Origin: Mycobacterium seoulense | GTDB lineage: Bacteria > Actinomycetota > Actinomycetes > Mycobacteriales > Mycobacteriaceae | Length of the DNA: 64,000 nt | Direction of reading: 5' to 3' | NCBI RefSeq assembly: GCF_010731595.1 | Contig: NZ_AP022582.1 | Coordinates: 3,534,001 to 3,598,000 of the forward strand | Part shown: positions 10,222 to 17,740 of the stretch, in pieces | How the letters are laid out: each line of letters opens with the position of its first letter | How positions within the stretch are numbered: the stretch's first letter is position 1 | Notes under the pieces: generated by a model | Told to the model about the DNA's origin: nothing | Seen by the model: only the letters and a program-made list of their open reading frames with translations | Database searches by the model: none | Program-made: the position numbers and the translations under genes

Positions 10222-10874
10222 CTTCTGACGAACCATTGAGTTCGGCGAGCTCCGGCGATCGCGCGGTGGCCGCCGCCGCGGAGCGCGCCAAACTGACCGC
10301 CGGCCGCAATATTCCCGCCTTCGACGACCTGCCGCTTCCTGCCGACACCGCCAACCTGCGGGAAGGCGCCAACCTGCACGACGCATTGCTGGCGCTGCTG
10401 CCGCTGGTCGGTGTGTGGCGCGGACACGGCGAGGGCCGTGCTCATGACGGCGATTACCGGTTCGGCCAGCAGATCGTGGTCTCGCACGACGGCGGTGATT
10501 ACCTGAATTGGGAATCCCGGACGTGGCGGCTCAGCGACACGGGTGAATACCAGGAACACGGGTTGCGCGAGACGGGGTTCTGGCGCTTCGTCGACGATCC
10601 CGACGACCCCAGCGAATCTCAGGCCATCGAGTTGCTGCTGGCCCATTCGGCCGGCTACGTGGAACTGTTCTACGGCCGGCCGCGTACCCAGTCGTCGTGG
10701 GAGTTGGTGACCGACGCGCTGGCCCGCAGCCGATCTGGCGTACTGGTCGGTGGCGCGAAACGGCTCTACGGCATCGTCGAGGGCGGCGACCTGGCCTACG
10801 TCGAGGAGCGGGTGGACGCCGACGGCGGCCTGGTTCCCCACCTTTCGGCGCGGCTCTCGCGGTACGCCGGCTAA
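10218..10874 (+). CDS. Nitrobindin-like haem-binding beta-barrel protein, Rv0813c-like
   Basis: A 218-residue protein of the FABP-like nitrobindin family. The barrel begins with [14 protein letters not shown] (near 57-70), the family GxWxGxG motif, and ends with the conserved C-terminal strands containing [10 protein letters not shown], whose His region holds the ferric haem in homologs. Related proteins bind NO and isomerise peroxynitrite to nitrate, which suits intracellular survival. About 45 N-terminal residues are low-complexity Ala/Ser. The GTG start overlaps the stop of the small membrane ORF. Confidence 0.88.
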   Translation: MTSDEPLSSASSGDRAVAAAAERAKLTAGRNIPAFDDLPLPADTANLREGANLHDALLALLPLVGVWRGHGEGRAHDGDYRFGQQIVVSHDGGDYLNWESRTWRLSDTGEYQEHGLRETGFWRFVDDPDDPSESQAIELLLAHSAGYVELFYGRPRTQSSWELVTDALARSRSGVLVGGAKRLYGIVEGGDLAYVEERVDADGGLVPHLSARLSRYAG

Positions 10875-10957
10875 CCGCCGGCCCGCTCGTTCGACCTCCA
10901 AGCGGCCGCCTCAGGTGTCATCATGTGCGTGCAATCACGATCTAAGGAGGTCGGTGG

Positions 10958-13330
10958 ATGCGTCGTAGTGTGACGACGTCCCCTCCTGCCCGCCGCATCG
11001 CGTCCGTCGTCGGCCTACTTCTTCTTGGCTATCTGTGCCTTCTGGCGCTGCGGCCTTCGACCAGGGACGCCTTGCCGGCGTGGTTGAGGTGGTTCGGTCA
11101 ACCCGGGTCGGGACCCACGCTGTTGGTGACGTTGGCGATCCTGGCTTTTTTCGTGATGGCGTTTCGATCGGCCGGCGCCGGCCGCACGACAGGTATCTCA
11201 TTCACCGTTATCGCGGCCTTGATCAGTTTGACCGCCGTACTCGGCCTCAGCTCCTTTTGGTCTTGTCACGACGCCAACCATCCGGCGTTGTTCACCCCGC
11301 TGATGGCGACCGCCTCGTTGGTCAAAGGCAGCACCGGCGACTACTCGCTGGGCGGACGCCCTTGCCCCACGCCCACCCCGATCGCCCTGGAAGTAGCCCG
11401 GGTGACCGCCCTGGCCGCGATCTTCACCGGATTGGGTGGGGTTGTCATAGCAGCCTTCCGGTCCCAAGTGGACCGGTTACGAGCGAACCTCGCAGACTCC
11501 GTCACCGCCGTCGTCGGCATCGATGACGACACCCAGTCAATGATCAGCGGGATCGCGCAGACGTTGGACCGGCGCAACACCTTGGTGGTCATCACCAACG
11601 CGGGCGACGACCACGTAACACGGGCCCGCAGGCAGGGCGCCCGAGTGGTCCTGGTGGATTTCAGCACGCCATCCACGCTGGTCTCGTTGCGCCTGTGGCG
11701 CCACCTCGCGCGGCTCTACCTGATGGCACCCGACCCGGCGATCAATCTACTGTGGCTTGACCTGATCGGTCGTCGGCTCGCCGAGGTCGGCCACAAGCAG
11801 CGGTTGCCGCTCATCGTGCGCATGGATGACCCCTGGCTCGCCGAAGCGTGGCGCACTCAGCAATTTGGGGGATCGGACACCCGGTGGGCGGCCGATGTCG
11901 TCGGTAAGTATGAGGTGACCGCCGGCAGGTTGTTGGACGGCATCATTGAAGCCAAGACCATTCGGCGGGTATTCGTCTGTGGCACTTCACAATTGACTCT
12001 GGCGCTGTGCGCGGACCTGACCCGCCGCGCTCTTGAGCGTGACTTCTATACCCCGCCGGATGCGGTGTCGTTGCCGGCGCTCACCCTCGTCGAACGCGAC
12101 GCCGATGACTACTTGCGGGATCACGAATTTCATCGCCAGCAGGCCGGTTTCATGTCGGATGGACCGGAAATCGATGCAGTAACGGAGATGCCAACAGTAC
12201 CCACCATGCTGCGTTTGATCGGCGATGCCAACCCCGCCACGAGCGCCGTGATTTTGGTCGACACGCAGCAGGCTGCGACTGCCAGCAGGCTGGCTGCCCG
12301 CTTCCCCGAGATGCCGGTGTACACCTCGGATCTCAACACCAACCTGGCCGACGACGCGATCCAGGTCGTGGGAAGGTTGCAGTCCTATTCCCTGGTGCTG
12401 GACAGTCGCGAGGGCCGAGTCCAGGACGCCTGGGAGCGCGCGGCGAGGCTGATTCACGAGCGCTATGTGTCAACGATCGACCCGGGGACACCCCGGTCCC
12501 CGGCCGCGATGCCGTGGGAGGACCTTAATGAGTTCTACCGCGGATCCAATCGGCGCCAGGTACGCAACGCCTTATGGATGGTTGAAAAAATCGCTGGGCA
12601 CACCTGGAATACGTGGGGCAGCCCACCGGCGCAGCTTTCCGGCAACGACATGGCGGGATTGCCGCCGTTGGAGCAGCTTTCTCTGATGGGCTTCGACCAC
12701 GACTCAGCGATGAGCATGGCGCGGGCTGAGCACGAGGACTGGTGCCGCTATTACCGCCACAACGGCTGGAAGTACGGATCGCCTCGCGATGATTCGCACA
12801 AGATCCACGACAAGCTGGTCGACTGGGCGGTAGTGGAAAGCACCCCAGATTTGCTCAATGCAGCGATCCGCAGCTTGGCCGCTACCTTGTGGAGTCTGCG
12901 TCAACTGGGCTTCCGGTCGCGCCCGATGTGGCAGACCTTCACCCGGGTCGGGACGGTCACCGCTGAGCAACGCGACGCCCCGTGGACGTGGACATCGGAT
13001 TCCGGGCACACGATGCGCGCCAACGCCGGTGACTGGGCGGTCCACGAAGACGGAAAGATCTGGTCCGTGCGCGACGACATTTTCCGCGACACGTACGAGC
13101 CGGCGGGTGATGGGAAATGGCAACGCAGTGGCTGCGTTCAGGCGCGGCCCGCGCAGGCCGGTGAAACCATTGACACCCTCGAAGGCCCCGCGACTGCGGC
13201 CGACGGCGACTGGGTCGTACGCGGGGAGGCCGGCGAGCAATGGCCCGTCCCCGCCGACGAATTCGCGCGCCGCTATGCCGAATTCCGCCCGCCCCAAGAA
13301 AGCCGCGTTTTGGATCGCGGAAAGCAATAA
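10958..13330 (+). CDS. Membrane protein with Rossmann (TrkA-N/RCK-like) and RyR domains
   Basis: A 790-residue protein with no counterpart at this locus in M. tuberculosis. Order: four hydrophobic helices (about 11-30, 51-70, 78-98, 145-165); two Rossmann-like segments, the first from about 183 (VTAVVGIDDD) and the second from about 335 (RRVFVCGTSQLTLALCADL), as in RCK/TrkA-N nucleotide-binding domains; a RyR domain at about 587-640 (ARAEHEDWCRYYRHNGWKYG, then KIHDKLVDWA); and a C-terminal pair of related repeats near 690 and 749 (GDWAVHEDGKIWSV; GDWVVRGEAGEQWPVP). A near-ideal AAGGAGGT lies six bases before the ATG. Bacterial RyR domains have been predicted to bind nucleotide-derived ligands in conflict systems. 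The TIR gene follows 145 bases downstream on the same strand. Function is inferred, not known. Confidence 0.85.
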   Translation: MRRSVTTSPPARRIASVVGLLLLGYLCLLALRPSTRDALPAWLRWFGQPGSGPTLLVTLAILAFFVMAFRSAGAGRTTGISFTVIAALISLTAVLGLSSFWSCHDANHPALFTPLMATASLVKGSTGDYSLGGRPCPTPTPIALEVARVTALAAIFTGLGGVVIAAFRSQVDRLRANLADSVTAVVGIDDDTQSMISGIAQTLDRRNTLVVITNAGDDHVTRARRQGARVVLVDFSTPSTLVSLRLWRHLARLYLMAPDPAINLLWLDLIGRRLAEVGHKQRLPLIVRMDDPWLAEAWRTQQFGGSDTRWAADVVGKYEVTAGRLLDGIIEAKTIRRVFVCGTSQLTLALCADLTRRALERDFYTPPDAVSLPALTLVERDADDYLRDHEFHRQQAGFMSDGPEIDAVTEMPTVPTMLRLIGDANPATSAVILVDTQQAATASRLAARFPEMPVYTSDLNTNLADDAIQVVGRLQSYSLVLDSREGRVQDAWERAARLIHERYVSTIDPGTPRSPAAMPWEDLNEFYRGSNRRQVRNALWMVEKIAGHTWNTWGSPPAQLSGNDMAGLPPLEQLSLMGFDHDSAMSMARAEHEDWCRYYRHNGWKYGSPRDDSHKIHDKLVDWAVVESTPDLLNAAIRSLAATLWSLRQLGFRSRPMWQTFTRVGTVTAEQRDAPWTWTSDSGHTMRANAGDWAVHEDGKIWSVRDDIFRDTYEPAGDGKWQRSGCVQARPAQAGETIDTLEGPATAADGDWVVRGEAGEQWPVPADEFARRYAEFRPPQESRVLDRGKQ

Positions 13331-13392
13331 GCGTCTGACGCGTTATCGACTCGAACGGAGCCGAATTGGCCATCCTGAGTTGGGCTCGCACT

Positions 13393-13420
13393 GATACGGT
13401 ATCGGCGCATGTGATACCGG
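13393..13420. promoter_or_regulatory. Repeated GATAC elements in the TIR gene promoter region
   Basis: GATAC-G-GTATC (13393-13403) is an inverted repeat with one central base. A second TGATACCGG follows at 13412-13420, so TGATACSG occurs twice 20 bases apart. The pair lies about 55-85 bases before the TIR start, where an operator or activator site would sit. Confidence 0.4.
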
Positions 13421-13475
13421 TCGCATGCAGGCTATGGCCCATTTCGTTCGCTCGGCCTCACCCTAGGAGACTGTG

Positions 13476-15032
13476 ATGGCGCTGTTTGTCAGCTACTCGA
13501 GCCAGGACAGGTCAACGGTCGATGCCCTGGCGGCGGCGCTGCGGCGCGCCCAACAGCAAGTTTGGTTCGACCAAGAGCTAGGCGGCGGCGACTCGTGGTG
13601 GGCCAAGATCCTCGAGCAGATCCGTGCCTGCGACCTGTTCCTCGTCGCGCTCTCAAGCAACTGGTTGCAGTCCAAACCGAGTCAGTCCGAGCTGCGCTAC
13701 GCGCAGGCTTTGAACAAGCCGATCCTTCCGGTTCGCATCGGCGACATAGGCAGCATGCGCGTGAATCCACTTGCGGCGTTGCAGATCATCGACTACCGGA
13801 ACCCGACCGTTGACGCCGGCATCCAGCTGGTCACCGCCGTGCACTCGCTCACCGCTAAGCCTCACCCCTTGCCGGACCCGCTGCCCGACGAGCCGCCCGT
13901 GCCGTTCGGCTACATAACGCGGTTGGGCAACATGCTCGCCGAGAAGGAGCTCAGCCCGCAGCAGCAGCTGCAATTGTTGGTCGAACTCAGATCCGGACTC
14001 GACGAGGACGGCGACGACCCCAGCGCCCGCAGCGACATCGCCCAACTTTTGCGCATGATGCGCCTGCGACACGACGTCACGTATCGCACCCGAAACGACA
14101 TCGACAACGTGCTGGCGTCGATCGAGTCCGATCAGCAAGCTTCCGCTTCCGGCGCGTCGACAACACCCGCCGCCAGGTCGCAGACCGCACCGACCACCCC
14201 GGCGCGACCGGCAAGCGACGCCAGCGCACCGAGCACGGCCGGTGGCGGTCCGGCCGCAACCGGCGGATCCAAGAACCGGCTGATCATCATCGGCGGCGCC
14301 GCCCTGGCCGTCATCATCGCGATCGTGGGGACGGTCGTTTTCCTAAGCCAGGGGTCGAGTTCCAAAAAAACGCCGGCCGAGACCCGCGGTGCGGCGCCGG
14401 GCGGCCCCGCCGGGACAGCCGCGCAGATGGCGCCCGCTGAGGGCGCACCCGGGCAGTCGGCACCCGCACCGGGGGGGAGCGGGCGTCTGGACGCAATTCT
14501 GCTCAGCGCGAAGCAGGTGAACAGCATCATGAACCCGCCCACATTGATACAAGTCGCCGACGACCAGACGGCCACGCGGCTGCGTCCAGACGAGAGTCTG
14601 TCCAACCCGGCCTGCTTCGGTGCGTTTGATCCGATTCGCGAGTCCGCCTACGCGGGCTACAACCCCAAGGCCGTGCTCGGACAAGGGCTGGATACGCAGG
14701 ACAGCAGCTACCGGGTTTACCAAGCCGCGGTCAGCTTCCCGACCCCCGCACAAGCCCAGGAGTTCGTGACCGCCTCTGCCGGCAAATGGAAGGCGTGCAA
14801 TGGGCTAACCGTCAAGTTCAACAACAAAGCCAACTGGACCTTCGGGAACGTGACCGAGGCTCCGTCGAGGATCACGCTGTCGCGCGCGCCGGGAGATCCG
14901 AGCCGGGCGAGCTGCGAGCGCGTGCTGAGTGCGGTGTCCGACGTGGTCCTCGACGTCATGGCTTGCGAAGTGGGTGTCCACGGCCAAGGCGGACAGATCA
15001 CCGATCAGATGGCCGCCAACGTCACGCAATAG
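13476..15032 (+). CDS. TIR-domain transmembrane protein with PknH-like extracellular sensor
   Basis: A 518-residue protein. An N-terminal TIR domain (about 1-135) opens with ALFVSYSSQD and has VWFDQELGGGDSW, DLFLVALSSNW and the alpha-C motif SQSELRYA, whose Glu (72) aligns with the catalytic Glu of NAD-cleaving TIRs. A helical linker (about 140-215) and an Ala/Thr/Pro-rich stretch lead to one membrane helix (about 267-290, LIIIGGAALAVIIAIVGTVV). After another Pro/Gly/Ala linker comes a domain of about 180 residues resembling the PknH_C sensor domain, with four Cys (NPACFG, KACNG, RASCER, MACEVG) fit for two disulfides. TIR is predicted inside and the sensor outside. ATG at 13476 has AGGAG six bases upstream. 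It is paired with the RyR gene. Confidence 0.88.
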   Translation: MALFVSYSSQDRSTVDALAAALRRAQQQVWFDQELGGGDSWWAKILEQIRACDLFLVALSSNWLQSKPSQSELRYAQALNKPILPVRIGDIGSMRVNPLAALQIIDYRNPTVDAGIQLVTAVHSLTAKPHPLPDPLPDEPPVPFGYITRLGNMLAEKELSPQQQLQLLVELRSGLDEDGDDPSARSDIAQLLRMMRLRHDVTYRTRNDIDNVLASIESDQQASASGASTTPAARSQTAPTTPARPASDASAPSTAGGGPAATGGSKNRLIIIGGAALAVIIAIVGTVVFLSQGSSSKKTPAETRGAAPGGPAGTAAQMAPAEGAPGQSAPAPGGSGRLDAILLSAKQVNSIMNPPTLIQVADDQTATRLRPDESLSNPACFGAFDPIRESAYAGYNPKAVLGQGLDTQDSSYRVYQAAVSFPTPAQAQEFVTASAGKWKACNGLTVKFNNKANWTFGNVTEAPSRITLSRAPGDPSRASCERVLSAVSDVVLDVMACEVGVHGQGGQITDQMAANVTQ

Positions 15033-15067
15033 CGGCGCCCAGGCGTCGACCGGCCCCGGACATGGAG

Positions 15068-15117
15068 CGGCCCCCGAGCAAGGCTCCTGGTTGGACAGAC
15101 CGGAAGCTCGGGGGCCG
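15068..15117. terminator. Strong hairpin after the TIR gene
   Basis: CGGCCCCCGAGC (15068-15079) and GCTCGGGGGCCG (15106-15117) are perfect 12-base complements around a 26-base loop, 36 bases past the TIR stop. There is no T-tract, as is common for mycobacterial terminators. It would end the RyR-TIR unit. Confidence 0.6.
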
Positions 15118-15241
15118 GGTGGCTACGGGGAATTCGCCAGCGCGCGTATATCGCCGGCTCTTCGAAAGCCACTGCTGCTAGCGCGCAGCCACCTCACATG
15201 TCCATGAAGCTATCAATTTCGCGGACCACCTCCCTTCTTGT

Positions 15242-15257
15242 GTACGGCCGACCGTAC
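15242..15257. terminator. GTACGG-CCGA-CCGTAC hairpin upstream of the class-IV aminotransferase stop
   Basis: A perfect six-base stem with a four-base loop, 36 bases beyond the minus-strand stop at 15293. It may terminate that minus-strand gene. The rest of the 260-base gap 15033-15292 holds no gene. Confidence 0.4.
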
Positions 15258-15292
15258 CCGCGATTCGGCAACCCGACAACACAATTCAGCGC

Positions 15293-16183
15293 TTAGCGAT
15301 CGCTGAGGATCGCCGAATCGACCAAGGAGGCGAATTCCGCGGCCATAGCAGACCGAGGCAGCGGCCGACCGTCGAGCGTGTGCACGCGGGCGGCCAACGT
15401 CATACTCGAGACCAGCCAGATCCCTTGCGCGGCATTGAGATCGGCGAGCCGCAACGCGCGATAGTCGCAGTCGTAACCCTTTGACCTCGCCACCTCGAAA
15501 AGGGCCTGCTGCGTGGTGCCACGCAAAATCGGATACCACGGCGGAGGCGTCAGCAGGCACAGGTTCCCGCCCTCTCCCGTTCCGGCATCGGTCGCGATCA
15601 CCACCGTCGAGCGCGGGCCCTCCAGGATGTAGCCGTCCGAGCTGACAAAGATCACGTCACCGGCACCCTGCCGGGCGGCATGACGCAAGGCGGCCATGTT
15701 GACCGCGTAGGACAGCGTCTTGGCCCCGGCCAGCAGCCACGGCATCGCGTCGGTACCGCCGGCGGCCAGCCCGCGGTCCAACGTCACCGCGGCCAGCCCG
15801 TCACGCCGAACGGCCGTCACTCGTTCGGGGACAGCGGTGACCATGACATAGGCCGTCGGCGTCGTGCCGCTCTCCCGGCCGCGGCTGTAGATCAAGCGCA
15901 TCGCGCCCTCGTCAGCGGTCCCCGCGACCCACTGCCGGGTGGCCAGGCCGATCGCATTGCGCCAGGCGGGCAGTTCCGGCCCGGGCAAATCCATCAGCCT
16001 GGCCGACTGGGCCAGCCGCTGCAGATGGGACTCGACCAGACAGGGCCTGCCGTCGCGGACCAACAGCGTTTCGAAGACGCCGTCGCCGCGAACCGCCGCC
16101 AGGTCGTCGGCGTGCAGCAGCGGGATATCGGGCGGATGGACCGCTCCGTCGAGCGTGACGATCACACCCCGCTGGCCTGCCAT
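15293..16183 (-). CDS. Class-IV PLP aminotransferase, probable aminodeoxychorismate lyase, Rv0812-like
   Basis: A 296-residue fold-type IV PLP enzyme. N-terminal domain: LLHADDLAAVRGDGVFETLLV, typical of PabC/IlvE/D-amino acid transaminases. The PLP Lys lies in GAKTLSYAVNMAA (near 152), and the GDVIFVSSDGYILEG strand follows. Aminodeoxychorismate lyase (4-aminobenzoate for folate) fits best by synteny with Rv0812; a D-amino acid aminotransferase cannot be excluded. The ATG at 16183 has TAGGCT eight bases upstream on the minus strand, a leaderless arrangement. It is divergent from the folate-binding YgfZ-like gene, which also suggests C1/folate metabolism. Confidence 0.85.
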   Translation of the reverse strand: MAGQRGVIVTLDGAVHPPDIPLLHADDLAAVRGDGVFETLLVRDGRPCLVESHLQRLAQSARLMDLPGPELPAWRNAIGLATRQWVAGTADEGAMRLIYSRGRESGTTPTAYVMVTAVPERVTAVRRDGLAAVTLDRGLAAGGTDAMPWLLAGAKTLSYAVNMAALRHAARQGAGDVIFVSSDGYILEGPRSTVVIATDAGTGEGGNLCLLTPPPWYPILRGTTQQALFEVARSKGYDCDYRALRLADLNAAQGIWLVSSMTLAARVHTLDGRPLPRSAMAAEFASLVDSAILSDR

Positions 16184-16260
16184 GGAGGTAAAGCCTAGCG
16201 GCGAGCGTGCGGCGGGCCGCGGTCGCCGACGCGATGCACCGAAATCCGTAGAGTTGACGT
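16184..16260. promoter_or_regulatory. Divergent leaderless promoters of the aminotransferase and YgfZ genes
   Basis: Only 77 bases separate the two start codons. Minus strand: TAGGCT (16192-16197) lies eight bases before the ATG at 16183. Plus strand: TAGAGT (16249-16254) lies six bases before the GTG at 16261. Both fit TANNNT and imply transcripts without 5' leaders. Confidence 0.6.
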
Positions 16261-17355
16261 GTGTCTGCAGTACCCGCACCCCAAGCAGGGCCCGACGCGG
16301 GCGCCATTTGGCATTACGGCGACCCGCTGGGCGAACAGCGCGCGGCCGAAACCGACGCGGTGGTGGTGGACCGCTCGCACCGGGCGGTGCTCACCCTGAC
16401 CGGTAGCGACCGCCAGAAGTGGCTGCACAGCATCTCCACCCAGCACGTCAGCGACCTCCCCGAGCGCGCCAGCACGCAGAACCTCAGCCTCGACGGCCAG
16501 GGCCGCGTCGAGGACCACTGGATCCAAACGGAACTCGGCGGCACCACCTACCTCGACACCGAACCGTGGCGCGGCGAACCGCTGCTGGACTATCTGCGCA
16601 AGATGGTCTTCTGGTCCGACGTCGCCCCGGCGGCCGCCGACCTGGCGGTGCTCTCGCTATTGGGTCCGCGACTGGCCGAGCCGGCGGTGCTCGACGTGCT
16701 CGGCCTGGACACCCTGCCCGCCGAGCTGACCGCGATTCCGGTCGCCGGCGGTGGCTTTGTGCGGCGGATGCCCGGCGCCCCCGCGGGCCAGATCGAACTG
16801 GACCTGCTGGTTCCCCGCAGCGCGTCCGCCGGCTGGCGGGAGCGTTTGGTGCAGGCGGGCGTGCGGCCCGCGGGGGTGTGGGCCTACGAGGCCCACCGGG
16901 TCGTGGCGCTGAGACCGCGGCTGGGCGTCGACACCGACGAACGCACGATTCCGCACGAGGTTGGGTGGATCGGCGGGCCCGGCGAGGGGGCCGTCCACCT
17001 GGACAAGGGCTGCTACCGGGGGCAAGAAACCGTCGCGCGGGTGCACAACCTCGGGAAACCGCCCCGGATGCTGGTGCTGTTGCACCTCGACGGCTCGGTG
17101 GAGCGGCCCTCGACGGGTGACCCGGTGCTCGCCGGCGGTCGCGCCATCGGCCGCCTTGGCACCGTGGTGGATCATGTGGACCTCGGGCCCGTGGCCCTCG
17201 CGCTACTCAAGCGCGGGGTGCCGGCCGACACCGAACTGGCGACCGGCCCGCAGGCCTCGGTGGCCGCGGTGATCGACGCCGATTCGCTGCCGTCGACCGA
17301 GCAGATCGGTGCGGGACGGCTGGCCGTTGAACGGCTGCGGGGCGGTGCGAGATAA
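16261..17355 (+). CDS. Folate-binding YgfZ/GcvT-fold protein, Rv0811c-like
   Basis: A 364-residue protein with the tetrahydrofolate-binding GcvT fold. The YgfZ signature K-G-C-Y-x-G-Q-E is present (DKGCYRGQETVARVHNLG; Cys near 251) with the usual downstream R-x-H-N. YgfZ proteins support assembly or repair of Fe-S enzymes such as MiaB and use folate; they are not aminomethyltransferases. The C-terminal beta-barrel follows (SVERPSTGDPVLAGGRAIG). GTG start; leaderless promoter as described for the divergent region. Confidence 0.92.
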   Translation: MSAVPAPQAGPDAGAIWHYGDPLGEQRAAETDAVVVDRSHRAVLTLTGSDRQKWLHSISTQHVSDLPERASTQNLSLDGQGRVEDHWIQTELGGTTYLDTEPWRGEPLLDYLRKMVFWSDVAPAAADLAVLSLLGPRLAEPAVLDVLGLDTLPAELTAIPVAGGGFVRRMPGAPAGQIELDLLVPRSASAGWRERLVQAGVRPAGVWAYEAHRVVALRPRLGVDTDERTIPHEVGWIGGPGEGAVHLDKGCYRGQETVARVHNLGKPPRMLVLLHLDGSVERPSTGDPVLAGGRAIGRLGTVVDHVDLGPVALALLKRGVPADTELATGPQASVAAVIDADSLPSTEQIGAGRLAVERLRGGAR

Positions 17356-17413
17356 TCGTCGATGACGTCCGCCACAGCGGCAGGGGGGACCGACGCCCAA
17401 CCGTAAGGCACGG

Positions 17414-17499
17414 TAAACTGTCGGCAGGACAATAACGACACCAGTAGATCGGAGCCGCCTGATTCGGGCCGCTCCGTTATTGCGCGAGGGGGTTCCCCC
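17414..17499 (+). promoter_or_regulatory. Promoter and structured 5' leader of the DUF3073 gene
   Basis: TAAACT (17414-17419) fits a -10 and would start transcripts near 17426. The leader can fold as a two-part stem: CAATAA (17430-17435) with TTATTG (17477-17482), and CGGAGC (17450-17455) with GCTCCG (17471-17476), with a 14-base bulge on the left arm. Next, the ribosome-binding AGGGGG can pair with the CCCCC just before the ATG. Confidence 0.5.
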
Positions 17500-17685
17500 A
17501 TGGGCCGCGGCCGGGCTAAGGCAAAGCAGACCAAGGTTGCTCGAGAACTCAAATACAGTTCCCCGCAGACCGACTTCCAGCGGCTTCAGCAAGAGCTGGC
17601 AGGGTCGGATGCCGGAAACTCCACCGAACTGGAGGACGACGGCGTCGGCGACTCCTGGGACGACAGCGACGACTGGCGTCGCTAA
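17500..17685 (+). CDS. DUF3073 small acidic-tailed protein, Rv0810c-like
   Basis: A 61-residue protein with a basic start (MGRGRAKAKQTKVARELKY), as in all actinobacterial DUF3073 proteins, and an acidic Trp-containing tail (DDSWDDSDDWRR type). Function unknown; the charge layout suggests nucleic-acid or ribosome contact. AGGGGG lies seven bases before the ATG. It converges on purM. Confidence 0.9.
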   Translation: MGRGRAKAKQTKVARELKYSSPQTDFQRLQQELAGSDAGNSTELEDDGVGDSWDDSDDWRR

Positions 17686-17702
17686 GGCTCGCCCGGCTGT
17701 GC

Positions 17703-17725
17703 CGGTGCGGTCCGTTTCGGCACCG
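17703..17725. terminator. Hairpin between DUF3073 gene and purM
   Basis: CGGTGC (17703-17708) and GCACCG (17720-17725) form a six-base stem with an 11-base loop in the 55-base convergent gap, placed to terminate either strand. Confidence 0.4.
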
Positions 17726-17740
17726 CGCTAGCCCGGATCT

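Noticed and set aside
10958-15032. The RyR-TIR segment as a mobile element
   Set aside because: No integrase, transposase, tRNA or flanking direct repeat was seen; only an insertion relative to the M. tuberculosis gene order.
10958-15032. The RyR-TIR pair as a simple toxin-antitoxin system
   Set aside because: Both proteins are large and membrane-bound and neither resembles a known antitoxin.
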